From Streptococcus suis (lineage in GTDB: Bacteria; Bacillota; Bacilli; Lactobacillales; Streptococcaceae): a stretch of DNA of 48,556 nt. A program made the translations under genes and the position numbers. Numbering within the stretch: position 1 is the first letter of the stretch; each line of letters begins with the position of its first letter. Below are positions 18,101-28,737 of the stretch, in pieces. The stretch lies in contig NZ_JAMWEL010000017.1 in assembly GCF_024509555.1 (NCBI RefSeq), positions 1-48,556 on the forward strand, read 5' to 3'. The notes below the pieces were generated by a model. That model was given only the letters and a program-made list of their open reading frames with translations. It made no database searches and was not told the DNA's origin.

Positions 18101-18860
18101 AGAATATGATTCTGCGAAGGCCTTTGAACAGGCTGGTGCAAAAGTCAATCTTGTTCCGTTTGTAACCCTGGATGCAGAGAGTATTGAAAAGTCGGTTGAC
18201 ACTATGGTTGACAATATCACCAAGGCCAATATTCTTTTCTTCGCAGGGGGATTCTCAGCTGCGGATGAGCCAGACGGGTCTGCCAAGTTTATCGTGACCA
18301 TCTTACGAAACGCCAAGGTCCGCTCTGCTATTGACCAATTTATCGAAAAAGGTGGCCTCATCATCGGTATCTGTAATGGTTTCCAAGCTCTTGTCAAATC
18401 GGGCTTGCTACCTTATGGAAACTTTGAGGAGGCGGGTGCAAGCAGTCCGACCCTTTTCTACAACGATGCCAACCAGCACGTTGCCAAAATGGTGGAAACG
18501 CGGATTGCCAATGTCAACTCACCGTGGTTGGCAGGTGTCCAGGTCGGTGACATTCACGCTATTCCAGTTTCCCACGGGGAAGGAAAATTTGTAGTGACAG
18601 ACGAGGAATTTGCTATCTTTCGGGACAATGGTCAGATTTTCAGCCAATACGTTGACTTTACAGGTCAGCCAAGCATGGATTCTAAGTACAATCCAAATGG
18701 ATCCAGCCATGCTATTGAAGGTATTACCAGTCGCAACGGACAAATCATCGGGAAAATGGGGCATTCCGAGCGTTACGAGGACGGTCTTTTCCAAAATATT
18801 CCAGGTAAGAAAGACCAAGGATTGTTTGTTTCAGCAGTTCGCTATTTTACAGGAAAATAA
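15141..18860 (+). CDS. purL: phosphoribosylformylglycinamidine synthase (large, single-chain)
   Basis: A 1239-residue FGAM synthase carrying the PurS-like N-terminus, the two AIRS-like halves and a C-terminal glutamine amidotransferase domain in one chain (step 4). Seen are [13 protein letters not shown] (about 218-230), [21 protein letters not shown], the second ATP-site half around 740-790 ([12 protein letters not shown]), and the amidotransferase with FPGTNSEYD and the nucleophile Cys in [11 protein letters not shown] near residue 1080. Bacillus splits this enzyme into PurS, PurQ and PurL. I chose the ATG at 15141 over the TTG at 15132, which is too close to the AAGG ribosome site. Confidence 0.97.
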   Translation: MAKRIFVEKRADFQIKAEALRKELTHNLQLTSLSSLRLVQVYDVFNLEEDLLEQAIKHIFTEQVTDKVLSEAELDLEEAAYFAIEALPGQFDQRAASSQEALLLLGSRQEARVNTGQLYILNGDVQEEELAAIKNYLLNPVDSRFKDMDAPLVAQEFSVSDTVIPSLDFFDSYGAEEFTTYKREAGLAMEVEDLLFIQDYFKSIGRMPTETELKVLDTYWSDHCRHTTFETELRSIDFSASKFHKQLQATYDKYLAMRTELGRTDKPQTLMDMATIFGRYERANGRLDDMEVSDEINACSVEIEVDVDGVKEPWLLMFKNETHNHPTEIEPFGGAATCIGGAIRDPLSGRSYVYQAMRISGAGDITQPLTATRPGKLPQQIISKTAAHGYSSYGNQIGLATTYVREYFHPGFVAKRMELGAVVGAAPKENVVREKPVAGDVVILLGGKTGRDGIGGATGSSKVQTVESVERAGAEVQKGNAIEERKIQRLFRNGNVTRLIKKSNDFGAGGVCVAIGELADGLEIDLDKVPLKYAGLNGTEIAISESQERMSVVVRPEDVDAFIAACREENIHAVVVAKVTEKPNLVMTWNGQTIVDLERSFLDTNGVRVVVDAKVVDSSVNLPETRRTSTETLQEDLKELLSDLNHTSQKGLQTIFDSSVGRSTVNHPLGGRHQLTPTESSVQKLPVQQGVTTTTSVMAQGYHPYLADWSPYHGAAYAVIEATARLVATGANWSKARFSYQEYFQRMDKQAERFGQPVAALLGSIEAQIQLGLPSIGGKDSMSGTFEDLTVPPTLVAFGVTTADSRKVLSPEFKAAGEHIYYLPGQILSEDIDFALMKSNFETFEKWQSDYAITAASAVKYGGILESLALMSFGNQVGARVELADLETSLTGQLGGFVFTSQEDIPDAVKIGQTTADFTLLVNGVNLAGQDLQAAFEGKLEEVYPTEFEQATELQDVPAVTSSAVIKAKEAVEVPVVYIPVFPGTNSEYDSAKAFEQAGAKVNLVPFVTLDAESIEKSVDTMVDNITKANILFFAGGFSAADEPDGSAKFIVTILRNAKVRSAIDQFIEKGGLIIGICNGFQALVKSGLLPYGNFEEAGASSPTLFYNDANQHVAKMVETRIANVNSPWLAGVQVGDIHAIPVSHGEGKFVVTDEEFAIFRDNGQIFSQYVDFTGQPSMDSKYNPNGSSHAIEGITSRNGQIIGKMGHSERYEDGLFQNIPGKKDQGLFVSAVRYFTGK

Positions 18861-18862
18861 AT

Positions 18863-20317
18863 ATGACATATGAAGTTAAATCACTCAATGAAGAATGCGG
18901 AGTTTTCGGTATTTGGGGACATCCGCAGGCTGCTCAGGTGACCTATTTTGGTCTACATAGCTTGCAGCACCGAGGACAAGAAGGAGCTGGGATTTTGGCC
19001 AATGATGGCGGACAATTGCGTCGCCATCGCGGAACAGGGCTGATTGCAGAAGTCTTTAAAAATCCGGCGGATTTAGAAGCCTTGACAGGAACGGCTGCTA
19101 TTGGTCATGTCCGCTATGCAACTTCTGGCTCTGCTTCTATCAATAATATCCAGCCCTTCCTATTTGATTTTGCAGATATGCAGGTGGGTTTGGCACATAA
19201 TGGGAATTTGACCAACGCGGTCAGTTTGAAGGCTGAATTGGAAAAAAATGGTTCCATTTTCTCTTCTTCTTCTGACACTGAAATTCTCATGCACTTGATT
19301 CGTCGCAGTCACAATCCAGACTTTATGGGAAAAATCAAGGAAGCCCTCAATACTGTTAAAGGGGGCTTTGCCTACCTGATCTTGTTAGAAGATAAATTGG
19401 TTGCTGCCTTGGACCCTAACGGTTTCCGTCCACTTTCAATTGGCAAAATGAAAAATGGTGCCTGGGTAGTTGCCAGCGAAACTTGTGCTTTTGAAGTAGT
19501 GGGGGCTGACTGGGTGCGAGATGTGGAGCCTGGTGAAATTGTCGTCATTGATGATTCAGGAATTCAATATGATAGCTATACAAGAGATACGCAACTGGCT
19601 GTTTGCTCTATGGAGTATGTCTATTTTGCCCGACCGGACTCGGTTATTCATGGTGTCAATGTCCACACGGCTCGTAAAAACATGGGCCGTCGTTTGGCCC
19701 GGGAATTTCAACATGAAGCGGATATCGTGGTTGGTGTGCCAAACTCCTCCCTATCTGCAGCTATGGGATTTGCAGAGGAATCTGGTTTGCCAAATGAAAT
19801 GGGGCTGATTAAAAACCAATATACCCAGCGGACCTTTATTCAACCGACACAGGAATTGCGAGAGCAGGGTGTGCGCATGAAGTTGTCAGCTGTTTCAAGT
19901 GTTGTCAAAGGCAAGCGGGTGGTCATGATTGACGACTCCATTGTTCGCGGTACAACTAGCCGTCGCATTGTCCAGCTTCTTCGTGATGCAGGGGCAAAAG
20001 AAGTTCATGTGGCTATCGGCAGCCCTGAACTCAAGTACCCATGTTTCTATGGGATTGATATCCAGACCCGTCGGGAGCTGATTTCAGCCAATCACACCGC
20101 TGAGGAAGTCTGTGAGATTATTGGAGCCGACAGCCTGACCTACCTCTCTCTTGAAGGGATGATTGAGGCCATTGGCATCAACACAGATGCACCTAAAGGT
20201 GGGCTTTGTGTGGCCTATTTTGATGGAGAATTTCCAACGCCTCTCTATGACTATGAGGAAGAATATCTCCGTAGCCTAGAAGAGAAAACGAGTTTTTATA
20301 TCGAGAATGTCAAGTAA
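18863..20317 (+). CDS. purF: amidophosphoribosyltransferase
   Basis: A 484-residue PurF, the committed first step: PRPP + Gln gives phosphoribosylamine. A short propeptide (residues 1-11) precedes Cys12, the N-terminal nucleophile in [24 protein letters not shown] and AHNGNLTN belong to the glutaminase domain; the PRPP loop [17 protein letters not shown] is near residue 355. Cys residues for an Fe-S cluster may be present but I did not verify them. It starts two bases after purL ends. Confidence 0.97.
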   Translation: MTYEVKSLNEECGVFGIWGHPQAAQVTYFGLHSLQHRGQEGAGILANDGGQLRRHRGTGLIAEVFKNPADLEALTGTAAIGHVRYATSGSASINNIQPFLFDFADMQVGLAHNGNLTNAVSLKAELEKNGSIFSSSSDTEILMHLIRRSHNPDFMGKIKEALNTVKGGFAYLILLEDKLVAALDPNGFRPLSIGKMKNGAWVVASETCAFEVVGADWVRDVEPGEIVVIDDSGIQYDSYTRDTQLAVCSMEYVYFARPDSVIHGVNVHTARKNMGRRLAREFQHEADIVVGVPNSSLSAAMGFAEESGLPNEMGLIKNQYTQRTFIQPTQELREQGVRMKLSAVSSVVKGKRVVMIDDSIVRGTTSRRIVQLLRDAGAKEVHVAIGSPELKYPCFYGIDIQTRRELISANHTAEEVCEIIGADSLTYLSLEGMIEAIGINTDAPKGGLCVAYFDGEFPTPLYDYEEEYLRSLEEKTSFYIENVK

Positions 20318-20327
20318 GTGACAGAGT

Positions 20328-20345
20328 TGTCAAGTATGCTTGACA
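20328..20345 (+). other. small hairpin between purF and purM
   Basis: TGTCAAG, TATG, CTTGACA forms a perfect 7-bp stem with no T run. It could stabilise or partly attenuate the mRNA between purF and purM; it is not a standard terminator. Confidence 0.45.
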
Positions 20346-20373
20346 GACCTGTAAACTGTTGAAAGGAATTAAA

Positions 20374-21396
20374 ATGACAAATAAAAATGCATATGCCCAG
20401 TCGGGCGTTGACGTCGAAGCTGGCTATGAAGTGGTTGAGCGGATTAAGAAACACGTTGCTCGGACAGAACGTTTGGGCGTTATGGGAGCTCTCGGTGGCT
20501 TTGGCGGGATGTTTGATTTGACCAAACTGGATGTTAAAGAGCCAGTCTTAGTATCTGGGACAGACGGCGTGGGAACCAAGCTCATGCTAGCTATCCAGTA
20601 CGACAAACATGATACCATTGGTCAGGATTGCGTGGCCATGTGTGTCAACGACATTATCGCTGCAGGTGCGGAGCCACTTTATTTCCTCGACTACATCGCG
20701 ACAGGAAAAAACGAGCCTGCCAAGCTGGAGCAGGTGGTTGCAGGTGTGGCGGAAGGCTGTGTCCAGGCAGGTTGTGGATTGATTGGCGGTGAAACGGCTG
20801 AGATGCCTGGCATGTACGGCGAGGATGACTATGACCTAGCTGGCTTTGCCGTCGGTATTGCGGAGAAGTCCCAGGTTATTGACGGCAGTAAGGTCCAGGA
20901 GGGCGATATTCTCCTCGGCCTAGCTTCCAGTGGTATCCACTCCAACGGCTATTCCCTTGTCCGACGCGTTTTTGCAGATGTTTCTGGCGACGCTCTGTTA
21001 CCAGAGCTCAACAGCAGAGCCCTTAAGGATGTCCTCTTAGAGCCGACCCGCATCTATGTCCAGCAGGTGTTGCCTCTGGTAAAAGCAGGGCTGGTCAATG
21101 GCATTGCCCATATCACAGGCGGTGGCTTCATCGAAAATATTCCCCGTATGTTTGCTGATAATCTTGCAGCTGAGATTGAAGAAGATAAGATTCCTGTCCT
21201 TCCAATCTTTACAGCCCTTGAAAAATATGGCCAGATCAAACATGAAGAAATGTTTGAAATCTTCAATATGGGTATCGGATTGGTCCTGTCAGTCAGTCCA
21301 GACAAGGTTGACAGTGTCTGTCAACTAGTTGACGAGGAAGTTTACACCATTGGTCGCATCATCGCCAAGGAAGATAAGAGTGTGGTCATCAAATGA
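20374..21396 (+). CDS. purM: phosphoribosylformylglycinamidine cyclo-ligase
   Basis: A 340-residue AIR synthetase (step 5). Motifs: [38 protein letters not shown], the signature [11 protein letters not shown] and [12 protein letters not shown] chose the ATG at 20374, seven bases after AAAGGA; an in-frame TTG at 20359 lies before that site. The stop overlaps the purN start (ATGA). Confidence 0.97.
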   Translation: MTNKNAYAQSGVDVEAGYEVVERIKKHVARTERLGVMGALGGFGGMFDLTKLDVKEPVLVSGTDGVGTKLMLAIQYDKHDTIGQDCVAMCVNDIIAAGAEPLYFLDYIATGKNEPAKLEQVVAGVAEGCVQAGCGLIGGETAEMPGMYGEDDYDLAGFAVGIAEKSQVIDGSKVQEGDILLGLASSGIHSNGYSLVRRVFADVSGDALLPELNSRALKDVLLEPTRIYVQQVLPLVKAGLVNGIAHITGGGFIENIPRMFADNLAAEIEEDKIPVLPIFTALEKYGQIKHEEMFEIFNMGIGLVLSVSPDKVDSVCQLVDEEVYTIGRIIAKEDKSVVIK

Positions 21397-21944
21397 AACG
21401 AATAGCAGTGTTTGCATCAGGCAATGGCTCTAATTTCCAAGTCATCGCAGAGCAGTTTGAAGTAGCCTTTGTCTTTTCAGACCGTAGAAACGCCTATGTC
21501 TTGGAACGAGCTGAAAAACTAGGGGTGCCTGCCTTTGCTTTTGAATTAAAAGAGTTTGCAGATAAGCAGGCCTACGAAGAAGCTATTATCCAACTGCTAG
21601 ACCAACATCAGATTGACTTGGTCGTCTTGGCAGGTTATATGAAGATTGTGGGACCAACCCTGCTGGCTCAGTACGAAGGTCGGATCATCAATATCCACCC
21701 AGCCTACTTGCCTGAATTTCCCGGTGCTCATGGGATTGAAGATGCCTGGCAGTCAGGCGTATCTGAAAGTGGCGTAACAGTCCACTGGGTTGACAGCGGC
21801 GTTGACACAGGACAAATTATCCAGCAAGTCCGAGTACCAAGGCTGGCTGAGGATACCCTGGAAACCTTCGAAGCAAGAATACATGAAGCGGAGTACCAAC
21901 TCTATCCAGCAGTTTTGGAGGAGTTGGGGGGGATATATAAATAA
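21393..21944 (+). CDS. purN: phosphoribosylglycinamide formyltransferase
   Basis: A 183-residue 10-formyl-THF-dependent GAR transformylase (step 3). The N-terminal ASGNGSNFQ binds GAR. The catalytic triad is N100 and H102 ([12 protein letters not shown]) and D138 (GVDTGQII). It overlaps purM by four bases. Confidence 0.97.
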   Translation: MKRIAVFASGNGSNFQVIAEQFEVAFVFSDRRNAYVLERAEKLGVPAFAFELKEFADKQAYEEAIIQLLDQHQIDLVVLAGYMKIVGPTLLAQYEGRIINIHPAYLPEFPGAHGIEDAWQSGVSESGVTVHWVDSGVDTGQIIQQVRVPRLAEDTLETFEARIHEAEYQLYPAVLEELGGIYK

Positions 21945-21959
21945 TCAATAGGGGACATA

Positions 21960-22334
21960 ATGAAAAAATCAGATTTTAAAAAAGAGTTATTTACGGTTTT
22001 TAATTTTAGTATTGAAGACTTAACTTTTTTAGAAAAAATTAATTTTATAGAGGCAGCACTAATTGATTTTCAAAAAGATAATGTTGAATTAGATACAAGT
22101 AACAAAGGGAAACCTTGGACCGATGAGGAATTGAAGATTATATTATCTGATGCTGCAACGAAACAGAATTGTATTAAATATGCCAAGCTTTTTAAGCGTT
22201 CTTATGGTAGTATTGAACAAATTTATCGTTGGTCTACAACTCCTCAGAAAGAGATTAACGAAAAAGGTAGAGGAGATGATAGATTTATTCAGCAAATTAA
22301 ACGAATTTATAAAGAAATTGGTTTGCGATCTTAA
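21960..22334 (+). CDS. unknown small protein with SANT/Myb-like WTDEEL segment, inserted in purine operon
   Basis: A 124-residue Lys-rich soluble protein that I do not recognise. Residues about 51-95 ([20 protein letters not shown], then [18 protein letters not shown]) have the look of a SANT/Myb-like or phage-type helix-turn-helix: W-T-x-E-E-L, a helix, then a second helix around GSIEQIYRW. It has its own ribosome site (AGGGGACATA before ATG). Base composition is far more AT-rich than purN and purH on either side, suggesting acquisition. A DNA-binding role is only inferred. Confidence 0.75.
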   Translation: MKKSDFKKELFTVFNFSIEDLTFLEKINFIEAALIDFQKDNVELDTSNKGKPWTDEELKIILSDAATKQNCIKYAKLFKRSYGSIEQIYRWSTTPQKEINEKGRGDDRFIQQIKRIYKEIGLRS

Positions 22335-22363
22335 TTTATTACTTAGAAAATAGGGGAGAAATC

Positions 22364-23911
22364 ATGACAAAACGTGCGTTAATTAGCGTATCAGATAAAA
22401 ATGGTATTGTAGAATTTGCCCAAGAATTGACCAAACTTGGCTGGGAAATTATCTCGACAGGAGGCACAAAAGTTGCCTTGGATCAGGCTGGTGTAGCGAC
22501 TATCGCTATTGACGATGTGACCGGTTTTCCTGAGATGATGGACGGCCGTGTCAAGACCCTACACCCCAAAATTCATGGAGGTTTGCTGGCTCGTCGGGAT
22601 TTGGACAGCCACCTGCAAGCAGCCAAGGACCACGAAATTGGCCTGATTGACTTGGTGGTGGTCAACCTTTATCCTTTCAAAGAGACTATCTTGCGTCCAG
22701 ATGTGACTTACGACTTGGCGGTGGAGAACATCGACATCGGTGGTCCGTCCATGTTGCGTTCTGCGGCTAAAAACCACGCCAGCGTGACAGTTGTGGTGGA
22801 TCCGACAGATTATCCGATGGTTTTAGGGGAAATTGCAGAGCAGGGGGAAACGAGCTATGCAACACGTCAGCGATTGGCTGCAAAGGTATTCCGTCACACC
22901 GCAGCCTATGATGCCCTAATAGCAGATTATTTCACAAAGCAAGTAGGCGAAGACAAGCCTGAAAAACTCACCCTTACCTACGACCTCAATCAGCCTATGC
23001 GTTACGGAGAAAATCCTCAGCAACATGCGGATTTCTACCAAAATGCCATTCCGACTGATTATTCGATTGCAGCTGCTAAACAGCTAAATGGTAAGGAATT
23101 GTCCTTCAATAACATTCGGGATGCGGATGCAGCCATTCGGATTATCCGTGATTTCAAGGACCGTCCAACTGTTGTGGCTCTCAAACACATGAACCCTTGT
23201 GGTATCGGTCAGGCAGAGACTATTGAGCAGGCTTGGGATTATGCTTATGAGGCTGACCCAGTATCGATTTTCGGGGGTATCGTCGTACTGAACAGGGAAG
23301 TGGATGCTGCGACGGCTGAAAAGATGCACCCGATTTTCTTAGAAATCATCATCGCACCGAGCTACTCGGCAGAAGCGCTAGCGATTTTGACCAATAAAAA
23401 GAAAAATCTTCGGATTTTGGAATTGGCCTTTGACGCACAGGATGCAAGCGAAGTGGAAAAAGAGTTCACAGGCGTTGTCGGCGGGATCTTGGTGCAGGAT
23501 CAGGACGTGGTGGTGGAAAGCCCAGCGGACTGGCAGGTGGTGACCGAGCGTCAACCGTCCGAGCAAGAGTGGGCAGCTATGGAGTTTGCTTGGAAGTCCT
23601 CCAAGTATGTCAAGTCCAACGGCATCATCATCACCAATGACAAGATGACCTTGGGCGTGGGACCGGGGCAAACCAACCGTGTAGCGTCCGTCCGTATCGC
23701 TATTGAGCAAGCAAAAGATCGTTTGGAGGGAGCCGTTTTGGCGTCGGATGCCTTCTTCCCATTTGCTGATAATGTTGAAGAAATCGCAGCCGCAGGCATC
23801 AAGGCCATCATCCAGCCAGGTGGCTCTGTCCGCGACCAAGACTCCATTGACATGGCCAACAAGTACGGCTTGACCATGGTCTTTACGGGAGTCAGACATT
23901 TTAGACATTGA
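22364..23911 (+). CDS. purH: bifunctional AICAR transformylase / IMP cyclohydrolase
   Basis: A 515-residue PurH catalysing the last two steps to IMP. The N-terminal MGS-like cyclohydrolase domain begins [17 protein letters not shown] and holds STGGT and [12 protein letters not shown]. The C-terminal transformylase has RYGENPHQ-type [21 protein letters not shown] with the catalytic Lys-His, and the terminal GVRHFRH. It is preceded by GGGGAGAAATC and closes the first purine gene block. Confidence 0.97.
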   Translation: MTKRALISVSDKNGIVEFAQELTKLGWEIISTGGTKVALDQAGVATIAIDDVTGFPEMMDGRVKTLHPKIHGGLLARRDLDSHLQAAKDHEIGLIDLVVVNLYPFKETILRPDVTYDLAVENIDIGGPSMLRSAAKNHASVTVVVDPTDYPMVLGEIAEQGETSYATRQRLAAKVFRHTAAYDALIADYFTKQVGEDKPEKLTLTYDLNQPMRYGENPQQHADFYQNAIPTDYSIAAAKQLNGKELSFNNIRDADAAIRIIRDFKDRPTVVALKHMNPCGIGQAETIEQAWDYAYEADPVSIFGGIVVLNREVDAATAEKMHPIFLEIIIAPSYSAEALAILTNKKKNLRILELAFDAQDASEVEKEFTGVVGGILVQDQDVVVESPADWQVVTERQPSEQEWAAMEFAWKSSKYVKSNGIIITNDKMTLGVGPGQTNRVASVRIAIEQAKDRLEGAVLASDAFFPFADNVEEIAAAGIKAIIQPGGSVRDQDSIDMANKYGLTMVFTGVRHFRH

Positions 23912-23918
23912 TACAAAC

Positions 23919-23947
23919 AAAAACCCCAGCAGTGCTGAGGTTTTTTG
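23919..23947. terminator. bidirectional terminator between purH and the antisense CHAP gene
   Basis: AAAACC, C, CAGC, AGT, GCTG, A, GGTTTT: two stacked stems with A runs on one side and T runs on the other. It lies between the convergent ends of purH and the minus-strand gene and can serve both. Confidence 0.8.
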
Positions 23948-23949
23948 GT

Positions 23950-25584
23950 TTAATTGGGATAGATATAGCCTACGACACCGTCAGCGACTGGGTTGAACCA
24001 GCCACGATAGTCCCCAACTACTTGATTTCCGGCGTAGTTGCTTTCTTTGACACGGATACGAGTGGTGCTACTGACCTCGGTGACGACTGCCACATGTCCA
24101 TAGGGCCCACTTGTCCAAACAGCGACGGCTCCCACACGTGGAGTGGTACCCGTTTTGAAACCGGCATTTCTTGCGGAGATGAGCCACAGGTTTGCATTTC
24201 CCCAATAGTTCCCAACCCAAGGAGCAACTTCCTTAGCACCCCAAGTACATTGTCCTATTGGATAGGTATTATTTTCCACATAACGTTGGTTGGTGGTGAC
24301 TTGGAAACTATAAGCTCCAAGCCCTTTTCCGTTCTGGTAGAGGTGGAGGTTGTATTTTCCTGTCCCTGTGTGATTGGTCAAGGGAATACTTCCTGTAATG
24401 GTGCGTAAGGCAGATTTAGAAGCGGTGTACCACTTGAGGTCGTCTTGTCCGTTTTCTTCAGACCAGACTGCGTAGGTGACTATCTCACTATCGTAGATAT
24501 TCTGGGCAGTAACCTGGAAAAGTCCAGTCTTTTGAAAGGCAATTGTTGTAGCAATAGGCAACCGAGCTGTTGTCAAATCGATCGTTTGTGCAATATAGCC
24601 CACACGACTACCGTCTGTATAGGTCACATAGACATGATTTTGATACAGCCCAGTATGGTTTGCATGCTCTGTAAAGCTGATGCCGCTTATATAACTGCCG
24701 TTGCTATATGCAGCTGTACGCCACTTGATATTGCTCTGATTACTGGTGGACCAGGTGGCAATCTCAACCGACTTAATGGCTTTGTTAGTAGCGGTTTCCT
24801 GCACTTTAATCTGATAACTTCCTTTTAATGGATCGAGGTTTTGGATGGAAATTGCAGGAGTAGTTGATGCAGGAATGTGTTGTGTTTGTACGACAAATTC
24901 AGCCGATGCGGTGATACTTACCTGACTGGCGCCATTTTCCTTTGCATAGAGATGAATGGAGTAGGTACCTGTATTAAACTGGTGTTGCTTGAGTGGCACT
25001 CGCAAAGAGTAGCGACCATTTCCCACAGCCGTAGCGGTGTACCAAATGATATCATCCTGTCCATTGGCATGGGACCAGACTGGAAGTTTGACCTCGGTAA
25101 CGCTACTAGGAAGATTGTTAATCTGAACATCCAAATAGCCTGGTGTCGAAATACTGCTGACAATGCTTGGTTTGACAGGAGCTAAATGGACACTGGTTTC
25201 TTCAAGGAAGATCAGTTTGTTATCAATAACGATATAGGCATGAATAGTGTAGAGGCCAGTTTTTCCTAATTGTGCGAGGGAAATGTCCGTTTGACTTTGC
25301 CCTGCGGTAAACCATTGGACATCATCCTGCCCGTTTTCGTTGGACCAGATAGCGTATTGGATGCGATTTTGCTGCTGATCGGCGGAGCGGTTGTAGTAAA
25401 TGGATAAGGTTGCTCCATTTTGCTGCGTGGTCACGCCTTGCGACAGGACTGCCTGTTCAGTCTGGGCAGTAGTTATTTCAATAGCATTTGTGACAGGTTC
25501 CGACTGCTCATTGGCTGATACAGGCGTCGCTACACTTGTAGCTAAGACAAGGGTTGAAAATAAAAGTGTCGAATATTTTTTCAT
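23950..25584 (-). CDS. secreted GBS Bsp-like repeat protein with C-terminal CHAP amidase domain
   Basis: A 544-residue exported protein: signal peptide (about 1-28, cleaved near PVSA), then four repeats of the GBS Bsp-like type marked by [53 protein letters not shown] and [18 protein letters not shown], and a C-terminal CHAP domain with Cys446 (GQCTWG) and His497 (YGHVAVV). The CHAP domain resembles that of pcsB copy 1. It probably cleaves peptidoglycan at the surface; the repeats may bind wall. Start at 25584 with AGGAGG eight bases upstream. It lies antisense inside the purine region, dividing purH from purD. Confidence 0.9.
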   Translation of the reverse strand: MKKYSTLLFSTLVLATSVATPVSANEQSEPVTNAIEITTAQTEQAVLSQGVTTQQNGATLSIYYNRSADQQQNRIQYAIWSNENGQDDVQWFTAGQSQTDISLAQLGKTGLYTIHAYIVIDNKLIFLEETSVHLAPVKPSIVSSISTPGYLDVQINNLPSSVTEVKLPVWSHANGQDDIIWYTATAVGNGRYSLRVPLKQHQFNTGTYSIHLYAKENGASQVSITASAEFVVQTQHIPASTTPAISIQNLDPLKGSYQIKVQETATNKAIKSVEIATWSTSNQSNIKWRTAAYSNGSYISGISFTEHANHTGLYQNHVYVTYTDGSRVGYIAQTIDLTTARLPIATTIAFQKTGLFQVTAQNIYDSEIVTYAVWSEENGQDDLKWYTASKSALRTITGSIPLTNHTGTGKYNLHLYQNGKGLGAYSFQVTTNQRYVENNTYPIGQCTWGAKEVAPWVGNYWGNANLWLISARNAGFKTGTTPRVGAVAVWTSGPYGHVAVVTEVSSTTRIRVKESNYAGNQVVGDYRGWFNPVADGVVGYIYPN

Positions 25585-25696
25585 ATAAATCCTCCTACAC
25601 AACCTATTCGGGAAAGGGGAGGGAAAACGAATGATTTTTTAGTATTGATTTGTAAATTTCGTGGTAAAAAGGATGTTCATTTTATAGAAGAAATTC

Positions 25697-25747
25697 CCGA
25701 ACGTTACCCTGTTCTTTCTATCAAAATCCGTCTGTTTTTGCTATACT
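25697..25747 (+). promoter_or_regulatory. candidate promoter and PurBox of purD
   Basis: TGC-extended -10 TATACT (25742-25747) lacks a good -35. A PurBox-like CCGAAC lies at 25697-25702, with an inverted CCCGAATAGG near 25604-25613 on the other side of the divergent gap. This fits PurR control of a second purine transcript, but the spacing to the -10 is not the classical one. Confidence 0.45.
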
Positions 25748-25780
25748 GTTTATAGAAAATCCGTTTTTGAGGTGTGAAAA

Positions 25781-27043
25781 ATGAAACTTTTGGTTGTCGG
25801 GTCTGGTGGTCGTGAACATGCTATCGCAAAGAAATTGTTAGAGTCTGAACAGGTGGAACAGGTTTTTGTAGCTCCTGGAAATGACGGGATGGCTTTAGAT
25901 GGTATCGAGTTAGTAAACATCGGGATTTCCGAACATTCTGCCCTGATTAACTTTGCTAAGGAAAATGACATTGCTTGGACTTTTGTGGGTCCAGACGATG
26001 CTCTGGCAGCAGGTATGGTTGATGATTTTGAACAGGCGGGACTAAAGGTTTTTGGTCCGAGTCGTCTAGCCGCGGAGCTGGAGTGGTCAAAAGACTTTGC
26101 CAAACAAATCATGGTCAAATACGGCATTCCCACAGCAGCCTTTGGCACATTTTCCAACTTCGAAGAAGCCAAAGCCTACATCGAAGAGCAGGGGGCTCCA
26201 ATCGTGGTCAAGGCGGACGGCTTGGCACTGGGCAAGGGTGTGGTCGTGGCGGAAACCGTCGAGCAGGCGGTCGAAGCGGCACGGGAGATGCTCTTGGACA
26301 ACAAGTTCGGCGACTCGGGTGCTCGTGTGGTCATCGAGGAATTCTTGGAGGGCGAGGAGTTTTCCCTCTTTGCTCTGGTCAATGGTGACCAGTTCTACAT
26401 TCTGCCGACAGCTCAGGACCACAAGCGTGCCTTTGACGGTGATCAAGGTCCCAACACAGGCGGTATGGGGGCTTACGCCCCTGTTCCCCACCTGCCTCAA
26501 AGCGTGGTGGATAGAGCGGTTGATACCATTGTCAAGCCCATTCTTGAGGGCATGATTGCGGAAGGGCGGTCTTATCTGGGCGTGCTCTATGCTGGTTTGA
26601 TTCTGACCGATCAAGGTCCTAAAGTCATTGAGTTCAACGCTCGATTTGGCGACCCAGAAACCCAGATTATCCTTCCTCGCCTGACCTCTGACTTTGCTCA
26701 GAACATCGACGATATCCTCCATAAACGCCCGACACAGCTGACTTGGCTGGATAGCGGCGTGACACTGGGCGTGGTTGTGGCATCAAACGGCTATCCTTTG
26801 GATTACGAAAAAGGCGTAGAGTTGCCAGCAAAGACCGAGGGTGATATCACGACCTACTATGCAGGGGCTCGTTTTGCGGAAAATAGCAGAGTATTGCTTT
26901 CAAACGGCGGTCGGGTCTATATGTTGGTCACCACAGCAGATACCGTCCAAGAAGCCCAAGAAAAAATTTACTCGGAGCTGAAAAATCAGGATACAACAGG
27001 CCTCTTTTATCGGACAGATATTGGGAGTAAAGCAGTAAAATAA
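25781..27043 (+). CDS. purD: phosphoribosylamine-glycine ligase
   Basis: A 420-residue ATP-grasp GAR synthetase (step 2). N-terminal VVGSGGREHAIAKKL, central VVKADGLALGKGVVVA and C-terminal VIEFNARFGDPETQ are the family motifs. It is the first gene after the antisense CHAP gene and appears to start a second transcription unit purDEK. Confidence 0.97.
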   Translation: MKLLVVGSGGREHAIAKKLLESEQVEQVFVAPGNDGMALDGIELVNIGISEHSALINFAKENDIAWTFVGPDDALAAGMVDDFEQAGLKVFGPSRLAAELEWSKDFAKQIMVKYGIPTAAFGTFSNFEEAKAYIEEQGAPIVVKADGLALGKGVVVAETVEQAVEAAREMLLDNKFGDSGARVVIEEFLEGEEFSLFALVNGDQFYILPTAQDHKRAFDGDQGPNTGGMGAYAPVPHLPQSVVDRAVDTIVKPILEGMIAEGRSYLGVLYAGLILTDQGPKVIEFNARFGDPETQIILPRLTSDFAQNIDDILHKRPTQLTWLDSGVTLGVVVASNGYPLDYEKGVELPAKTEGDITTYYAGARFAENSRVLLSNGGRVYMLVTTADTVQEAQEKIYSELKNQDTTGLFYRTDIGSKAVK

Positions 27044-27068
27044 GGGATAAAGAAAAGGAAAGACAAGC

Positions 27069-27557
27069 ATGAACATTCCAATTTCCATCATCATGGGTTC
27101 TAGTTCTGACTGGAAAACCATGAAAAAAGCAGCCGATGTGCTGGACAACTTTGGCGTAGCCTATGAAAAGAAAGTGGTCTCTGCCCACCGCACACCAGAC
27201 CTCATGTTCCGTCACGCCGAAGAAGCTCGTGGCCGTGGCATCAAGGTTATTATCGCAGGAGCGGGGGGTGCGGCTCATTTGCCAGGTATGGTAGCAGCCA
27301 AGACCACCCTGCCTGTTATCGGTGTCCCTGTCCAATCCCGTGCCCTCAGTGGTGTGGATTCCCTCTATTCTATCGTGCAGATGCCAGGTGGTGTCCCTGT
27401 TGCGACCATGGCAATCGGTGAAGCTGGTGCCACCAACGCAGCCCTGACAGCTCTTCGCATTCTCTCCATTGAAGACCAAACCATTGCAGCTCAGCTGGCA
27501 GACTTTGCCAAGGAACAAGAAAAAATTGCGGAGGCGATGACAGATGACCTCATCTAA
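27069..27557 (+). CDS. purE: N5-carboxyaminoimidazole ribonucleotide mutase
   Basis: A 162-residue class I PurE that rearranges N5-CAIR to [38 protein letters not shown] and GVPVQS motifs are all present. Overlaps purK by 14 bases. Confidence 0.97.
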   Translation: MNIPISIIMGSSSDWKTMKKAADVLDNFGVAYEKKVVSAHRTPDLMFRHAEEARGRGIKVIIAGAGGAAHLPGMVAAKTTLPVIGVPVQSRALSGVDSLYSIVQMPGGVPVATMAIGEAGATNAALTALRILSIEDQTIAAQLADFAKEQEKIAEAMTDDLI

Positions 27558-28602
27558 GACAATCGGAATTATTGGCGGCGGTCAGCTGGGGCAGATGATG
27601 GCTATTTCCGCTATTTACATGGGCCACAAGGTCATCACGCTGGATCCTGCAGCGGACTGCCCAGCCTCCAAGGTCAGCGAGGTTATCGTTGCTCCCTATC
27701 ACGATGTGGCGGCTCTCAAACAGCTGGCGGAGCGGTGCCATGTTCTGACCTACGAGTTTGAAAATGTTGATGCCGACGGACTGGACGCGGTCATCAAGGA
27801 CGGTCAGCTCCCTCAAGGGACAGACCTCCTCCGTATTTCCCAAAACCGTATTTTTGAGAAGGATTTTTTGGCAAAAAAAGCTGGCGTGCAAGTCGCCCCC
27901 TACAAAGTTGTCACATCTAGCCTAGACTTAGAAGGACTGGACCTCAGTAAAAACTATGTCTTAAAGACAGCCACTGGGGGCTATGATGGACATGGCCAGA
28001 AGGTCATTCGAGAAGAGGCGGACTTGGTAGAGGCTAGTCAGTTAGCTAACTCTGCCGAGTGTGTCTTGGAAGAGTTTGTGAATTTTGACCTAGAAATCTC
28101 CGTCCTTGTGTCTGGCAATGGCTCCGACTACACCGTCTTTCCTGTGCAGGAAAATATCCACCGCAATAATATTCTTTACAAGACCATCGTGCCTGCCCGT
28201 ATTTCAGATGAACTTGCTGAAAAAGCCAAAACCATGGCCCTACAAATCGCAGGTAAGCTCTATTTAGCAGGCACCCTCTGCGTTGAAATGTTTGTGGCAG
28301 GGCAGGACATTCTGGTCAACGAAATTGCTCCTCGACCACATAATTCGGGGCATTATTCTATTGAAGCCTGTGATTTTTCACAGTTTGATACCCATATCCG
28401 AGGCATTTTAAGGGAGCCTCTACCTCCTATCTGCCTGCTTTCTCCAGCCGTTATGATCAACGTCCTCGGACAAGACATGGAAGCAGTCCAAACCTTTCTT
28501 CAAGAAAATCCTACCGCCCATCCCCACTTTTATGGTAAACTAGAAGCGAAGCACAATCGCAAAATGGGACATGTGACGGTGTTGACGGATGATGTTTGCT
28601 AA
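27544..28602 (+). CDS. purK: 5-(carboxyamino)imidazole ribonucleotide synthase
   Basis: A 352-residue ATP-grasp enzyme making N5-CAIR from AIR, ATP and bicarbonate, the substrate of Pur[15 protein letters not shown] at the N-terminus, [19 protein letters not shown] and [13 protein letters not shown] are diagnostic. GGAGG inside purE supplies its ribosome site. Confidence 0.97.
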   Translation: MTSSKTIGIIGGGQLGQMMAISAIYMGHKVITLDPAADCPASKVSEVIVAPYHDVAALKQLAERCHVLTYEFENVDADGLDAVIKDGQLPQGTDLLRISQNRIFEKDFLAKKAGVQVAPYKVVTSSLDLEGLDLSKNYVLKTATGGYDGHGQKVIREEADLVEASQLANSAECVLEEFVNFDLEISVLVSGNGSDYTVFPVQENIHRNNILYKTIVPARISDELAEKAKTMALQIAGKLYLAGTLCVEMFVAGQDILVNEIAPRPHNSGHYSIEACDFSQFDTHIRGILREPLPPICLLSPAVMINVLGQDMEAVQTFLQENPTAHPHFYGKLEAKHNRKMGHVTVLTDDVC

Positions 28603-28737
28603 AAAATTAAGTTTTAAAAAGGAAAAACTTATACAATAAGTATAAAATATCTAGTTATTGATGAGAATAGGTAGTTCATATGTATGTTTGTTGTACTATC
28701 ATAATAAATAGGATACGAAAGATAGGGGAAGTCTTTT

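Noticed and set aside
25600..25680. WalR box upstream of the Bsp-repeat CHAP gene (TGTAAATTTCGTGGTAAA)
   Set aside because: The second half-site is TGGTAA and spacing is off by one; it does not match the consensus found before the pcsB genes.
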